Shown in pieces: positions 9,089 through 18,022 of a stretch of DNA of 64,000 nucleotides (position 1 is its first letter; the number at the start of each line of letters is the position of its first letter). A program made the position numbers and the translations under genes. The stretch is from Aminivibrio sp. (lineage in GTDB: Bacteria; Synergistota; Synergistia; Synergistales; Aminobacteriaceae): NCBI RefSeq assembly GCF_016756745.1, contig NZ_JAESIH010000037.1, forward strand, positions 19,750 through 83,749. Reading direction: 5' to 3'. A model generated the notes under the pieces. That model was not told where the DNA came from and did not search any database. It was given only the letters and a program-made list of their open reading frames with translations.

Positions 9089-9937
9089 GTGCTTACGTCC
9101 GCCGTTTTTCTCTGCCGCAGGGATAGCGATTTCATGGGAAAATTCCTTTTTTTTCTTCTCGCATGTTCCATGCTCTTCGGAGCAGCCATATCCTACGAGG
9201 AGTATAGTCAGTTTCTGAGCCTTGACAGCATATCAGTTCAGACAGGGGCTCCCGAGGCAGAATCGCTGTTCTGGAAAAACCTGGGGCCTGCGGAATTGCG
9301 CTACTGGCCGATTTTTTTCTTCAAATCAGCCGACCTGAAGAAAAAGATGGAATCGGAGGCACCACTCGTTTTTTCTTTGCGCAGGGAAAATGTCTCTGAT
9401 TTCTTTGTCGAACTCGAACCTTTACAACCCTGGCTCAGACTTCGCTGGAAGGAGAAAGATTTTTTCCTCTCCCGTGACGGGCGCATCTGGGAATCCGATC
9501 ATCCCCTGAACAGTAAATTCCCGGGAATCAGATCGCCTTCCATACCTCCATTTCTTCTTTCAGAAGCCCTTCCTTCTCCGGCAGTCGTTCCGGGAGAAGG
9601 GATCGTGGTGACCTCCACAGTTCTCCCCGTTTCTTTATTTGCCGAATGGGTCAGCGGTCTTGAAACAAGCGGCTGGATGTCTCATACTCGTGAAGTGGAA
9701 ATTTCCAGAAGAGAAGGAAACTACCTTCTCCGTCTGAATCTGAATAACAGGGACAGGACCGTGCGGATCCTCATCCGGGGTGACCAGGCACGGTGGAAAG
9801 AAATATCCTCCGCCGTCTCGCAGATTCTTCACCAGTTACAATTTTCCGGTGGAGACCTTATAATAGATACCACTTACACCGACAGAATCATTGTCCGTAA
9901 TGTGGCCGGCGGCGGTCAGGAAGGGAGCGGGAGATAA
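9089..9937 (+). CDS. ftsQ: Divergent FtsQ-like division protein
   Basis: Single-pass membrane protein recognised mainly by position between murC and ftsA, where ftsQ/divIB normally sits. A hydrophobic segment (GKFLFFLLACSMLFGAAIS) is followed by about 250 extracytoplasmic residues. The part after the membrane segment (KNLGPAELRYWPIFFF, later FFVELEPLQPWLRLRW and FFLSRDGRIW) resembles a POTRA plus beta-domain arrangement in which the DG stretch is typical of FtsQ. Sequence conservation is weak. A GTG at 9089 or an ATG at 9134 can start it; the ATG would leave almost no cytoplasmic tail. The gene ends immediately before the ftsA GTG. Confidence 0.65.
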   Translation: MLTSAVFLCRRDSDFMGKFLFFLLACSMLFGAAISYEEYSQFLSLDSISVQTGAPEAESLFWKNLGPAELRYWPIFFFKSADLKKKMESEAPLVFSLRRENVSDFFVELEPLQPWLRLRWKEKDFFLSRDGRIWESDHPLNSKFPGIRSPSIPPFLLSEALPSPAVVPGEGIVVTSTVLPVSLFAEWVSGLETSGWMSHTREVEISRREGNYLLRLNLNNRDRTVRILIRGDQARWKEISSAVSQILHQLQFSGGDLIIDTTYTDRIIVRNVAGGGQEGSGR

Positions 9938-11251
9938 GTGTACAAAGAGCCGGAAATTCTCGTCGGGCTGGACCTCGGCACGAGCAAAATCGCCGTTGTA
10001 GTGGCGGAAAGAGATTCCCGTTTCCAGGAAGCTCAGATAATCGGTGTCGGGTTCGCTCCGTCTCAGGGAATACGAAAAGGCCTGATCATTAACCTGGAAC
10101 AGGCGGTCCGCTCTGTACGCCAAGCGGTAAAGGACGCGGAAAACATGGTGGGTTTCGAAATTTCGGAAGCTACCGTCTCGTTCAGCGGCATAGACGTGGC
10201 ATCAGTAACGTCCAGGGGAATGATCTCCCTGGGCAGGACTCCCCGCCAGGTATCCATCTCGGATGTGGAAAGAGTTATCGAAGCGGCCCAGAGTGAGCTT
10301 TCCATTCCTTCAAACAGGGTTACCCTTCATACCATTCCGGTAAAATATTCCATTGACGGAAATTCGGGAATTGACGACCCTCTCGGCATGACGGGGATCC
10401 GGCTTGAAATGGAACTGCAGTCGGTAATAATTCCCACAACGGTGGTCCAGAATATAATAAACTGTGTCGAAACCGCCGGGGTGGAGGTTAACGGACTGGT
10501 CATCAAATCCCTTGCCAGTGCCCTCGGGGCACTGACCGACGAAGAAACGAGGGCTGGGGTTATTTCTCTTTGTATAGGCGGCGGAACCACGGGTGTCGCC
10601 CTCTATACAGACGGCCGCCCGGTCAAGCTGTCCATCATCCCCATCGGCGGGGATCATATAACCAATGACCTGGCCTACGTGATGAAAATTCCCATAAGCA
10701 AGGCGGAGGAGATCAAGAAAATGGTCTCTCTTTCCCCTGATGACGAAGAGCAGGAACTGGACGTCGACGTCAGAGGAAGAACAAAAACCTTCAACGTTCA
10801 CGAAGCCTCCGAAGTGGTAAACTGCAGGCTGGAGGAGCTTTTCGGGGAACATGTACTCCACCAGCTTTCCGAATACACGATGCATATATTCCCAGCAGGG
10901 GTCGTTCTTTCGGGGGGCGTGGCCAAAACGCCGGGAATCGAACTATTCGCTTCCGAGCTTCTTAATCTTCCCGTCCGGATCGCCGAACCCCTTGACATGT
11001 ACCAGATGCCTCCGGGAAGGAATGACTGTGAATATACTACAGCAGCGGGGATCGTGCGGTATATGACCAGCAAGGAAAGAAATCCGTACCGTTTCATCGA
11101 GACCCCCGTGTCCCAGCTTCGCTCAGGCTCTTCCATTATTTCGCCGGGGCTTACAGGGACAAAACAGCCCAGAAAACAGGGCAGTTCCCAGGGTGAAGGA
11201 CTTCGTGGTCTTATGGAATACCTGAAAAAATCTGTCAAAGAGCTTTTCTAG
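9938..11251 (+). CDS. ftsA: Cell division protein FtsA
   Basis: Actin-fold ATPase that tethers FtsZ filaments to the membrane (437 aa). Phosphate-1 loop GLDLGTSK lies near residue 10, the SHS2/1C-domain motif SFSGIDVASV follows, then the second nucleotide loop ISLCIGGGTTGVALY and the adenosine motif VLSGGVAKTPGI. The C-terminal 15 residues (LMEYLKKSVKELF) form the amphipathic membrane-targeting helix expected of FtsA. The GTG start directly abuts the preceding stop and has AAGGGAG upstream. It lies 32 bases before ftsZ. Confidence 0.95.
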   Translation: MYKEPEILVGLDLGTSKIAVVVAERDSRFQEAQIIGVGFAPSQGIRKGLIINLEQAVRSVRQAVKDAENMVGFEISEATVSFSGIDVASVTSRGMISLGRTPRQVSISDVERVIEAAQSELSIPSNRVTLHTIPVKYSIDGNSGIDDPLGMTGIRLEMELQSVIIPTTVVQNIINCVETAGVEVNGLVIKSLASALGALTDEETRAGVISLCIGGGTTGVALYTDGRPVKLSIIPIGGDHITNDLAYVMKIPISKAEEIKKMVSLSPDDEEQELDVDVRGRTKTFNVHEASEVVNCRLEELFGEHVLHQLSEYTMHIFPAGVVLSGGVAKTPGIELFASELLNLPVRIAEPLDMYQMPPGRNDCEYTTAAGIVRYMTSKERNPYRFIETPVSQLRSGSSIISPGLTGTKQPRKQGSSQGEGLRGLMEYLKKSVKELF

Positions 11252-11283
11252 AGCCGCATTCCGCAATTGGGGAGGACAAGAAA

Positions 11284-12435
11284 ATGGAACACGTATTTCA
11301 GGTTAATGATACTCCGAGACCCCACCGGGAGGAAATCAAGGTCATCGGCGTCGGCGGCGGCGGCGGAAACGCCCTGAATCACATCATCAGGAGCGGAGTG
11401 TCAGGAGTCCACTTTATCTCCGCCAATACAGACGTGGGAGCTCTTCAGCTTTCCCAGGCCACGACGAAAATAACTCTTGGAGAAAAGCTGACCAAGGGAC
11501 TGGGAGCGGGCTCCGACCCCGAAGTGGGGTTGAACAGCGCAAAGGAATCTATTGACAAGATACGGGAAGTGGTCACGGGAGCCGACATGGTGTTTCTTAC
11601 CGCAGGCATGGGAGGCGGCACCGGAACCGGAGCGTCGCCCATCATCGCGGAAGTAGCGAAAGAAGCGGGAGCGCTCGTTGTCGCTGTTGTTACCTTTCCC
11701 TTCTCCTTCGAGATGAACCGCCGGAGAAAACAGGCCATGACGGGTATAGCCACCCTCAAGGAAAAAGTGGACGCCCTTCTCGTGGTCGAAAATGACCGCC
11801 TTCTTGAACTGACTGACGAAAAAACAAAGCATGCCGATGCCTACCGTCTCGCAGACGAAGTTCTCCGTCAGGCAGTTCAGGGGGTTACCGACCTTATTCT
11901 GAAACCCAGCCTTATCAATGTGGACTTTGCCGACGTGAGGACAGTGATGCAGAACGCAGGGTCCGCCATCATGGGGATCGGCTCGGGAGAAGGGGAGAAC
12001 CGGGCGGAAATCGCCGCGAAGACCGCGATTAAGTCTCCGCTCATGTCCATCCCCATGAAGGGCGCGAAAGGAATTCTCTTTAATATTACAGGAGGGTCGG
12101 ATCTCGGGATTCATGAAATCCGAAAAGCGGCACAGATCATCACGGAAACGGCGGATGAAGATGCGATCGTCATTTGGGGTCACACGGTCTCCGAGGAAAT
12201 GTCCGACAAAATACAGATAACGGTCATCGCTACCGGTTTTTCCTCGGAAAAGGAAAGAAAGACGGTCACCAATTTTCCCAAGACAGCCCCGAAGACGAAA
12301 ACTGCCGGAGTAGTGCTCGAGGAAACTGAAGTGCTCCCGGCCCAGGATGAAGACCTGTTTACCATGAGCGGAGTCCCGAAGAACCCTTACGATATTCCGT
12401 CAATCCTCCGCAAAAGCCGGAAGAACGGGAAATAA
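11284..12435 (+). CDS. ftsZ: Cell division GTPase FtsZ
   Basis: Tubulin-like GTPase that forms the cytokinetic ring. The G-box GGGTGTG is at residues 110-116, the N-terminal loop GVGGGGGNALN near 22, the T7-loop region NVDFADV is present, and the extreme C-terminus carries the FtsA-binding peptide DIPSILRKSRK after a linker of roughly 50 residues. At 383 aa the length is typical. A strong GGGGAGG precedes the ATG. A hairpin terminator follows about 70 bases after the stop, so ftsZ closes the dcw operon. Confidence 0.98.
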   Translation: MEHVFQVNDTPRPHREEIKVIGVGGGGGNALNHIIRSGVSGVHFISANTDVGALQLSQATTKITLGEKLTKGLGAGSDPEVGLNSAKESIDKIREVVTGADMVFLTAGMGGGTGTGASPIIAEVAKEAGALVVAVVTFPFSFEMNRRRKQAMTGIATLKEKVDALLVVENDRLLELTDEKTKHADAYRLADEVLRQAVQGVTDLILKPSLINVDFADVRTVMQNAGSAIMGIGSGEGENRAEIAAKTAIKSPLMSIPMKGAKGILFNITGGSDLGIHEIRKAAQIITETADEDAIVIWGHTVSEEMSDKIQITVIATGFSSEKERKTVTNFPKTAPKTKTAGVVLEETEVLPAQDEDLFTMSGVPKNPYDIPSILRKSRKNGK

Positions 12436-12504
12436 CCCCGTTTTCTGTACAATCCTTTTAATGGATTCCTCTGACCGGAATATCCTGTTCGTTCAAACAT
12501 GCTG

Positions 12505-12541
12505 AAGGCAGGAGTCTTGAAAAGGATTCCTGCCTTTTGTT
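12505..12541 (+). terminator. Rho-independent terminator after ftsZ
   Basis: AAGGCAGGA at 12505-12513 pairs perfectly with TCCTGCCTT at 12528-12536 and is followed by TTGTTT. It lies in the 187-base gap between ftsZ and the SPOR gene and has no other gene across it. Confidence 0.8.
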
Positions 12542-12622
12542 TCGGGATTGTTGTTTCTCAGGAACAGGCGAAGTTCGGACTTTTTCTGTTCCAGCCGCTC
12601 TACAGGCAAAGGAGGGATTTGA

Positions 12623-13306
12623 ATGTCCACGAGAGAGAGCAGAAGACTCAAGGAAAAACGCTCCATGATTCCTTTCGGGGATATCATGCTCCCGGTCATC
12701 GGCCTGGTGGCTGTCGGGCTTCTGATAGTAGGCGTGAAACTTTTTTTCCTGTCGGGACCCAAAACACCAGGGTATTCACCCGTTGCTCCCACGGTGCCGG
12801 CAGCTGCACGACAGGAAACACCACAACAACCTTCTTCGCGCGGCAAGGCGGCGACACCTTCCCGGCCCCCTGCCACCGATAACCAGGCCGTTCTGGCTGC
12901 TCCCGTAGGATCCAGCCGGCCTGTCGTCTTCGTTCCGGAAGGAGCCGGAACGAAGAGTTCCCCGGTGGCGGCGCCTCCTTCGGCCCAGCCAGCGCCGAAG
13001 GCTCCTCCCGCATCTTCGTCCAAACCTTCCGCAAAGCAGCCTGCAGTCCAGAGCCCGGCACCTTCGGCCGCCAAGAGCAGATGGGGGGTTCAAATCGGCT
13101 CATTCACCGCACGGGAGGGGGCAGAAACGGTCAGGCAGCAGGCAGCCAAGGCCGGTTTTTCTTCTGTCATCACAGCGGCCCTGGTCAATGGAAAAACTTA
13201 CTTCAGAGTCACTGTGCCTGCAGGAAACGACAGAAAGGCAGCGGACAATCTGGCCGATAAACTGACAAAAGCCGGATTTCCGGTATTCGTCGTCGGCATG
13301 CGCTGA
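12623..13306 (+). CDS. SPOR-domain membrane protein
   Basis: 227 aa. A short basic cytoplasmic N-terminus (about 20 residues) is followed by one membrane helix (about residues 22-44), an Ala/Pro/Ser-rich linker (about 50-150) and a C-terminal SPOR domain (about 152-226) with WGVQIGSFTAREGAETV and FRVTVPAGNDRKAA. SPOR domains bind glycan strands stripped of stem peptides at division septa, so a role at the septum is inferred; this agrees with the position next to the dcw operon. AAAGGAGGGA sits seven bases before the ATG. It resembles FtsN or DedD in layout, but orthology cannot be decided by reading. Confidence 0.85.
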   Translation: MSTRESRRLKEKRSMIPFGDIMLPVIGLVAVGLLIVGVKLFFLSGPKTPGYSPVAPTVPAAARQETPQQPSSRGKAATPSRPPATDNQAVLAAPVGSSRPVVFVPEGAGTKSSPVAAPPSAQPAPKAPPASSSKPSAKQPAVQSPAPSAAKSRWGVQIGSFTAREGAETVRQQAAKAGFSSVITAALVNGKTYFRVTVPAGNDRKAADNLADKLTKAGFPVFVVGMR

Positions 13307-13335
13307 CCCTGATCGCCCAAGGAGCATAATTTATC

Positions 13336-14565
13336 GTGGCCGGTTTTGTCGAAGCCCTCACCCCAAGAGAAACAGCGCTTGATCATGTTTCAGCCGTCCT
13401 TCGCTTTCCCTGGAAGGGGGAGGAGGTTCCCGTGCCTGTGGAATCCTGTTCCGGCCGGATTAGCAGACCTTTGATCGCGGACGAGAACTTTCCGCCCTTC
13501 CCGAGAAGCACCAGGGACGGGTATGCCGTCGTAAGCGCCGACTGTCTTGGCGCCGCCCCCGGCAGCCCCGCCTACCTGACCCTTGCAGGTGAAATACCCA
13601 TGGGCTCTGCTCCTTCCCTTTCAATCCGCAGGGGAGAGTGCGCCCTTATTCATACCGGGGGTATCCTGCCCGACGGAGCGGATGCTGTCGTGATGGTGGA
13701 GGATACGGAAAACGCCGGAAACTGGATAGAGGTGAAAAAGGCCGTCCAAAGGGCGGAAAATACCGTCCAGGCGGGCGAAGAGTTTTCTGTTGGGGATACC
13801 CTGCTGAAAGCCGGGCAGAAGCTTGACTTCAGAACTGCCGGTCTTCTTGCAATGGCCGGCGTCAGAGAGGCCGCCACGGCAAGGCTGACGGTGGGAATAA
13901 TCAGCACGGGAGACGAGATAGCGCCTCCCGAAACAGTCACGCTTCCTGCAGGCAAGGTTAGAGACGTGAATGCCTCCATGCTCTCGGCCCTCCTCATCGG
14001 AGAAGGCCACTCCGTCAGGAATTACGGAATAGCTGAAGACACGAGAGACGCTCTCGCCGCTTTCGTCAGGGAGGCACTCCGTGAATGCGACGTGGTCGCG
14101 ATCAGCGGCGGCTCATCGGTCAGCATGAGAGATCATTGCTCGTCCATTCTCGAAGACCTTCCTCCTCCGGGACTTCTGGTCAGGGGGATTCTCATGTCAC
14201 CCGGCAAACCTACCCTGATTGCGGGTACGGAGGATAACAGAAAACTTGTACTCGGCCTTCCGGGACACCCTTTTTCATGTTTCATTTCGGCGTACACAGT
14301 CCTTATCCCCCTTCTGAACGCTCTTCTCCTGGGGAAACCGGCGGGACCGTGGAAGCGGGTTCTCGTTCCGGTACAGGAACCGGTGTTCGGTCATACAGGT
14401 ATCGAAGAATTTATCCCCTGCGTTCTGAGAAACGGCAGAGCCTTCCCCTTTCCCGTAAAATCCTCTTTTTCGAAAGCTCTGGCCGAGGCGGACGGATTGT
14501 TCAGGCTTTCCGCATCCCATGAAACCATCAGACAGGGGGAGGAGGCGGAAATTTGGCTCTGGTAG
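13336..14565 (+). CDS. moeA: Molybdopterin molybdenumtransferase MoeA
   Basis: Inserts molybdate (or tungstate) into adenylated molybdopterin. The MoeA fold shows in order: PFPRSTRDGYAVVSAD, IHTGGILPDGADAVVMVED, the MogA-like central part GIISTGDEI...GKVRDVNASM, and ISGGSSVS with GKPT and GLPGHPFSCF. At 409 aa the length is typical. The GTG at 13336 is preceded by AAGGAGCATAA. It overlaps the next gene, a second and longer moeA, by 13 bases; many molybdenum- or tungsten-using anaerobes carry such a pair. Confidence 0.94.
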   Translation: MAGFVEALTPRETALDHVSAVLRFPWKGEEVPVPVESCSGRISRPLIADENFPPFPRSTRDGYAVVSADCLGAAPGSPAYLTLAGEIPMGSAPSLSIRRGECALIHTGGILPDGADAVVMVEDTENAGNWIEVKKAVQRAENTVQAGEEFSVGDTLLKAGQKLDFRTAGLLAMAGVREAATARLTVGIISTGDEIAPPETVTLPAGKVRDVNASMLSALLIGEGHSVRNYGIAEDTRDALAAFVREALRECDVVAISGGSSVSMRDHCSSILEDLPPPGLLVRGILMSPGKPTLIAGTEDNRKLVLGLPGHPFSCFISAYTVLIPLLNALLLGKPAGPWKRVLVPVQEPVFGHTGIEEFIPCVLRNGRAFPFPVKSSFSKALAEADGLFRLSASHETIRQGEEAEIWLW

Positions 14566-16481
14566 AAAAGGAAACGATGCATATCAGCCTTTCGAAAGCG
14601 TGGGAAATACTCAAGAGAAAATGCCGACAGCTCCCCGGGGAGACTGTCTCGGTTCACGAATCCCTGGGACGAACCCTTGCGGAGGACGTGACCGCAAGCA
14701 GAAACGTTCCCCATTACAATGCGTCGGCCATGGACGGCTATGCCCTTTCATCGGTCCTGACGGCCGGCGCCACCCCTTCGTCTCCCGTATTTCTTCCTTC
14801 GGGAGAATACGAATGGGTTAATACGGGGAGCGAGGTATCTCCCCGTTTCGACAGTGTTGTGATGATCGAGGACACCACTCTTGACAAAACGACTGGAACC
14901 CTTACGGTCGTCTCATCCCTCGTGGCGGGAGAAAACGTCCGCCCCCTCGGAGAGGACGTTTTTCTCGGACAGGTCATCGCCAGGGAAGGCGACAGGGTGA
15001 CGCCCGCCCTCTGTTCCCTCCTGGCGACCGCGGGAGTGAAAAACCTCAGGACACTGGCCTTGCCGAAAAGTCTCTACATCCCGACCGGTGATGAAATCAT
15101 TCCGCTGGAAGAATGGCTTGATCTGGAAAACCCTCCCCCGGGAAAGGTGGGGGAGAGCAATTCCATGCTGGTCAAGGGCTATTTCCGAAACTGGGGTTTT
15201 TCTGTGGAAATCGCCCCATGTATCCCCGACGACCCGGATATTTTACTGACCTTCCTCGAGGAAAAAAGAAAAACGTATGATCTTATCCTCATCGGGGCAG
15301 GTTCTGCAAAGGGTGAGCGGGATCACACCTTTTCCGTACTGCAGAGCCTTGGACAACCTCTCTTCAGGTGGCTTCTCATGAAGCCGGGCCGGCCGGCCTC
15401 GGTGGCCGATCTGGGCGGATGCCTCGCCGTCAACCTGCCGGGCTTTCCCATGTCCAACGCAGTCATTCTCTGGTCCGTTGTTTTCCCTGTCCTCCAGCTG
15501 CTTCACTGCGGGAAGTTCGACGAAAAGACCATCCTTCCTGCTGCAATTGGGGCGACCGGAACCGAAGAAGTTACCCTGCTTTCATCCTATTCATCATCCT
15601 ACGGGAAAGAAGAATGGGTGCGTTTCAAGTGCGTGGAAATCGACGGCGAAAAAAAAGCCTACGCCCTTCCGTCAGGTGCCGGTGCCCTGTGGTCTCTTTC
15701 CGAAACCGACGGGCTTTCTCTCCTCCCCCTGGAAACAGCGGAAAGATCGAAGGGCTCAACGGTGAACCTCTGGCTCCTCAGAGATATCAGGTGGAAGGAA
15801 AGAATTCTGTTTCAGGGTTCCAATGACCCGGCGTTCGAGAGAATTGCTACCTTCGTCAAAAAAAAGGGCGGAGAGGTGATCTTTCGTTCAGTGGGCAGTC
15901 TCGGAGGGCTTGCCGCCCTCTCGCGGAGAGAGTGCCACACTGCCGCATGTCATTTGCTCGACACGGAAACAGGTGACTACAACACGTCCTACATTGAAAG
16001 AATGTTCGGACCGCAGGCTGATGCTCTCCTTGCCCGCCGTCCCGTGTTCTACCGGCAGCAGGGCATCATGGTGCGGAAGGGAAACCCCAAGGGAATCCGC
16101 TCCGTTTCCGATCTCGGGAGAGAAGATGTGGTGATGGTGAACCGTCAGCCCGGTGCAGGCACGAGAGTCCTTCTCGATTTTCTTTTCCGTATGGAGAATA
16201 TCGACCCCGGGAATGTGCGCGGCTACGAAAACTGCAGCACCACCCATTTCGACGCTGGGAACAAGGTCCTGAGAGGGTTCGCCGACGCAGCGGCGGGAAT
16301 AAAATCTGTCGCCGACGCTCTCGGCCTTGATTTTCTTCCTCTTGCGGAGGAACCTTACGAACTCGTTTATTTTAGGAGCATGGAGAACCACCCGGGAATA
16401 GCCGCTCTTCTGGAGTCGCTGTGTGATGAAGGATGGAGAGCCATGGTGGACCGCATGGGAGGTTACAGATGGCCGGAATAA
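14553..16481 (+). CDS. MoeA fused to a periplasmic-binding-like (LysR-substrate-type) domain
   Basis: 642 aa. Residues about 1-400 are MoeA-like (NVPHYNASAMDGYA, NTGSEVSPRFDSVVMIED, IPTGDEI, GAGSAKGERDHT, MKPGRPASVADLGG, NLPGFPMSN). Residues about 410-642 form a type-2 periplasmic-binding-protein-like domain (ILFQGSNDPAFERIA, LGGLAALSRRECHTA, NRQPGAGTRVLLDF). This architecture is known from MoeA/LysR-substrate-binding proteins, where the extra domain is thought to bind an oxyanion or cofactor ligand. The start is either TTG 14553 with GGGGAGGAGG upstream or ATG 14577 with AAGGA. It overlaps moeA upstream and moaA downstream. No molybdate transporter genes are in the window. Confidence 0.9.
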   Translation: MALVEKETMHISLSKAWEILKRKCRQLPGETVSVHESLGRTLAEDVTASRNVPHYNASAMDGYALSSVLTAGATPSSPVFLPSGEYEWVNTGSEVSPRFDSVVMIEDTTLDKTTGTLTVVSSLVAGENVRPLGEDVFLGQVIAREGDRVTPALCSLLATAGVKNLRTLALPKSLYIPTGDEIIPLEEWLDLENPPPGKVGESNSMLVKGYFRNWGFSVEIAPCIPDDPDILLTFLEEKRKTYDLILIGAGSAKGERDHTFSVLQSLGQPLFRWLLMKPGRPASVADLGGCLAVNLPGFPMSNAVILWSVVFPVLQLLHCGKFDEKTILPAAIGATGTEEVTLLSSYSSSYGKEEWVRFKCVEIDGEKKAYALPSGAGALWSLSETDGLSLLPLETAERSKGSTVNLWLLRDIRWKERILFQGSNDPAFERIATFVKKKGGEVIFRSVGSLGGLAALSRRECHTAACHLLDTETGDYNTSYIERMFGPQADALLARRPVFYRQQGIMVRKGNPKGIRSVSDLGREDVVMVNRQPGAGTRVLLDFLFRMENIDPGNVRGYENCSTTHFDAGNKVLRGFADAAAGIKSVADALGLDFLPLAEEPYELVYFRSMENHPGIAALLESLCDEGWRAMVDRMGGYRWPE

Positions 16482-17485
16482 TTCAGGATTCTTTCGGACG
16501 GGTGCTTGATTACGTCCGGATTTCGATAACGGACAGGTGCAATTTCCGCTGCATTTACTGCATGCCCGCCGACGGCATTGAATGGATACCCCACGGGAAC
16601 ATTCTCTCCTACGAGGATTTGCTTTTTCTGTGCCGCGCACTGACGGACCTCGGCGTCCGAAAAATACGGTTCACCGGGGGGGAACCCTTCGTGAGAAAAG
16701 GTTTCGTACCCTTTCTTGAATCGGTGAAAGAGGCCTATCCCAACCTCAGGATAGCAGTCACGACAAACGGTTCTCTTCTGGAAAAATGGGCTGAAAGAAT
16801 CGCCCGTCTCGGCCTCGATTCGCTGAACGTAAGCCTTGATACGCTGGATCATGCCAAATTTCTCGAAACCACCAGGACAGGAGATCTGGAGAGAGTCCTC
16901 CGGGGGATCGATGCCGTCAGGCAGTCCGGCGGTGTTCCTCTCAAGCTGAATTCGGTTGTCATGCGGAACTTCAACCTCGACGAGATACCGGCCCTGGTAG
17001 GGTTCGCAGCGGAAAAGGGGGCAACCATCAGGTTTATTGAATTCATGCCGCTGGACAAGGATGTATGGTCCCAGTCCCAGTTTGTTCCCGCAGAGGAAAT
17101 TCTTTCCCGGCTTCCGGACCCGGCACTGTGGAGGAGCTGCCCCCCGAGGGACAACAGGTCGGAAATATGCGGTCCCTCACGGTATTTTCAAAACAGCGCC
17201 ACCGGACGGATGGTGGGCATCATTTCCGCTGTTTCAGACCATTTCTGCCATCTCTGCAACCGCCTCAGAGTGACGTCTACCGGCGTCATGCGCCCTTGTC
17301 TTTTCGGCAACTTCGGCTTTTCCCTGTTTGAAGCCCTTCGCGGCAAGGATTCCGAAGCGCTGCGGGAGGGAATTATGAAGGCCGTTTCAAGAAAACCCCA
17401 AAGAGGAGAGACAGGCATTCCTTCACCGGAAGAGGGGCGGAATTCTCTTCAGGAAGAACGGCACATGTCCCAGATCGGAGGATAA
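16469..17485 (+). CDS. moaA: GTP 3',8-cyclase MoaA
   Basis: Radical SAM enzyme that starts molybdenum-cofactor synthesis by cyclising GTP with S-adenosylmethionine. The N-terminal cluster ligands are C24, C28 and C31 (CNFRCIYC); the second 4Fe-4S ligands are C260, C263 and C277 (CHLCNRL...RPC); the protein ends in the required Gly-Gly (MSQIGG). Length is 338 aa. I chose the ATG at 16469 because GGGAGG lies six bases upstream; the longer frame has no such site. Stop and start of moaC are three bases apart. Confidence 0.96.
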   Translation: MAGIIQDSFGRVLDYVRISITDRCNFRCIYCMPADGIEWIPHGNILSYEDLLFLCRALTDLGVRKIRFTGGEPFVRKGFVPFLESVKEAYPNLRIAVTTNGSLLEKWAERIARLGLDSLNVSLDTLDHAKFLETTRTGDLERVLRGIDAVRQSGGVPLKLNSVVMRNFNLDEIPALVGFAAEKGATIRFIEFMPLDKDVWSQSQFVPAEEILSRLPDPALWRSCPPRDNRSEICGPSRYFQNSATGRMVGIISAVSDHFCHLCNRLRVTSTGVMRPCLFGNFGFSLFEALRGKDSEALREGIMKAVSRKPQRGETGIPSPEEGRNSLQEERHMSQIGG

Positions 17486-17488
17486 CCC

Positions 17489-18022
17489 ATGACGAATGAC
17501 GGATCATTCAGGCAGGACCAACCTTCCTTTTCCCATCTTGACGACGAGGGAAGACCTCGGATGGTTGATGTGAGCTGGAAGCCGGAAACTCTTCGTACCG
17601 CTTCGGCTGAAGGTTGGATAATCCTTGACCGGGCAGTGTGCGAACAGCTGGCTGCCGACGGATATTCCAAAAAGGGAGATGTCCTCAAAATTGCGGAGAC
17701 CGCAGGCATCATGGCGGTGAAAAAAACACCGGAACTCATTCCCCTCTGCCACGGCATCCGTATAGAAAGAGCGGAAGTGCAATGTCTCTTCATGGAAGAA
17801 AGGGGCCGGATCAGGATCACCTGTACCGTCGCTGCGAGGGACGTCACGGGTGTCGAAATGGAAGCCCTCACGGGCGTGTCCGTTGCCGCTCTCACGGTGT
17901 ATGATATGTGCAAGGGCGTTTCCAAGAACATGGTCATCGAAGGAATCCGCCTTCTGAAAAAAACAGGCGGAAAGAGCGGCACCTACATCGCGGAGGGGAT
18001 GGACGGCAATGCGGATTCTTGA
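17489..18022 (+). CDS. moaC: Cyclic pyranopterin monophosphate synthase MoaC
   Basis: Converts the MoaA product to cyclic pyranopterin monophosphate. SHLDDEGRPRMVDVS at the N-terminus, KKGDVLKIAETAGIMAVKKT, IPLCHGI and MEALTGVSVAALTVYDMCK identify the family; 177 aa is slightly longer than the usual ~160. The motif normally written LCHP reads LCHG here; the catalytic His is kept. It overlaps the following mogA-like gene by 14 bases, so the two are probably coupled in translation. Confidence 0.95.
   Translation: MTNDGSFRQDQPSFSHLDDEGRPRMVDVSWKPETLRTASAEGWIILDRAVCEQLAADGYSKKGDVLKIAETAGIMAVKKTPELIPLCHGIRIERAEVQCLFMEERGRIRITCTVAARDVTGVEMEALTGVSVAALTVYDMCKGVSKNMVIEGIRLLKKTGGKSGTYIAEGMDGNADS

Noticed and set aside
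12436..12622. Possible small gene or RNA between ftsZ and the SPOR gene
   Set aside because: Only the terminator hairpin and the SPOR ribosome-binding site are visible; frames are short and without sites.
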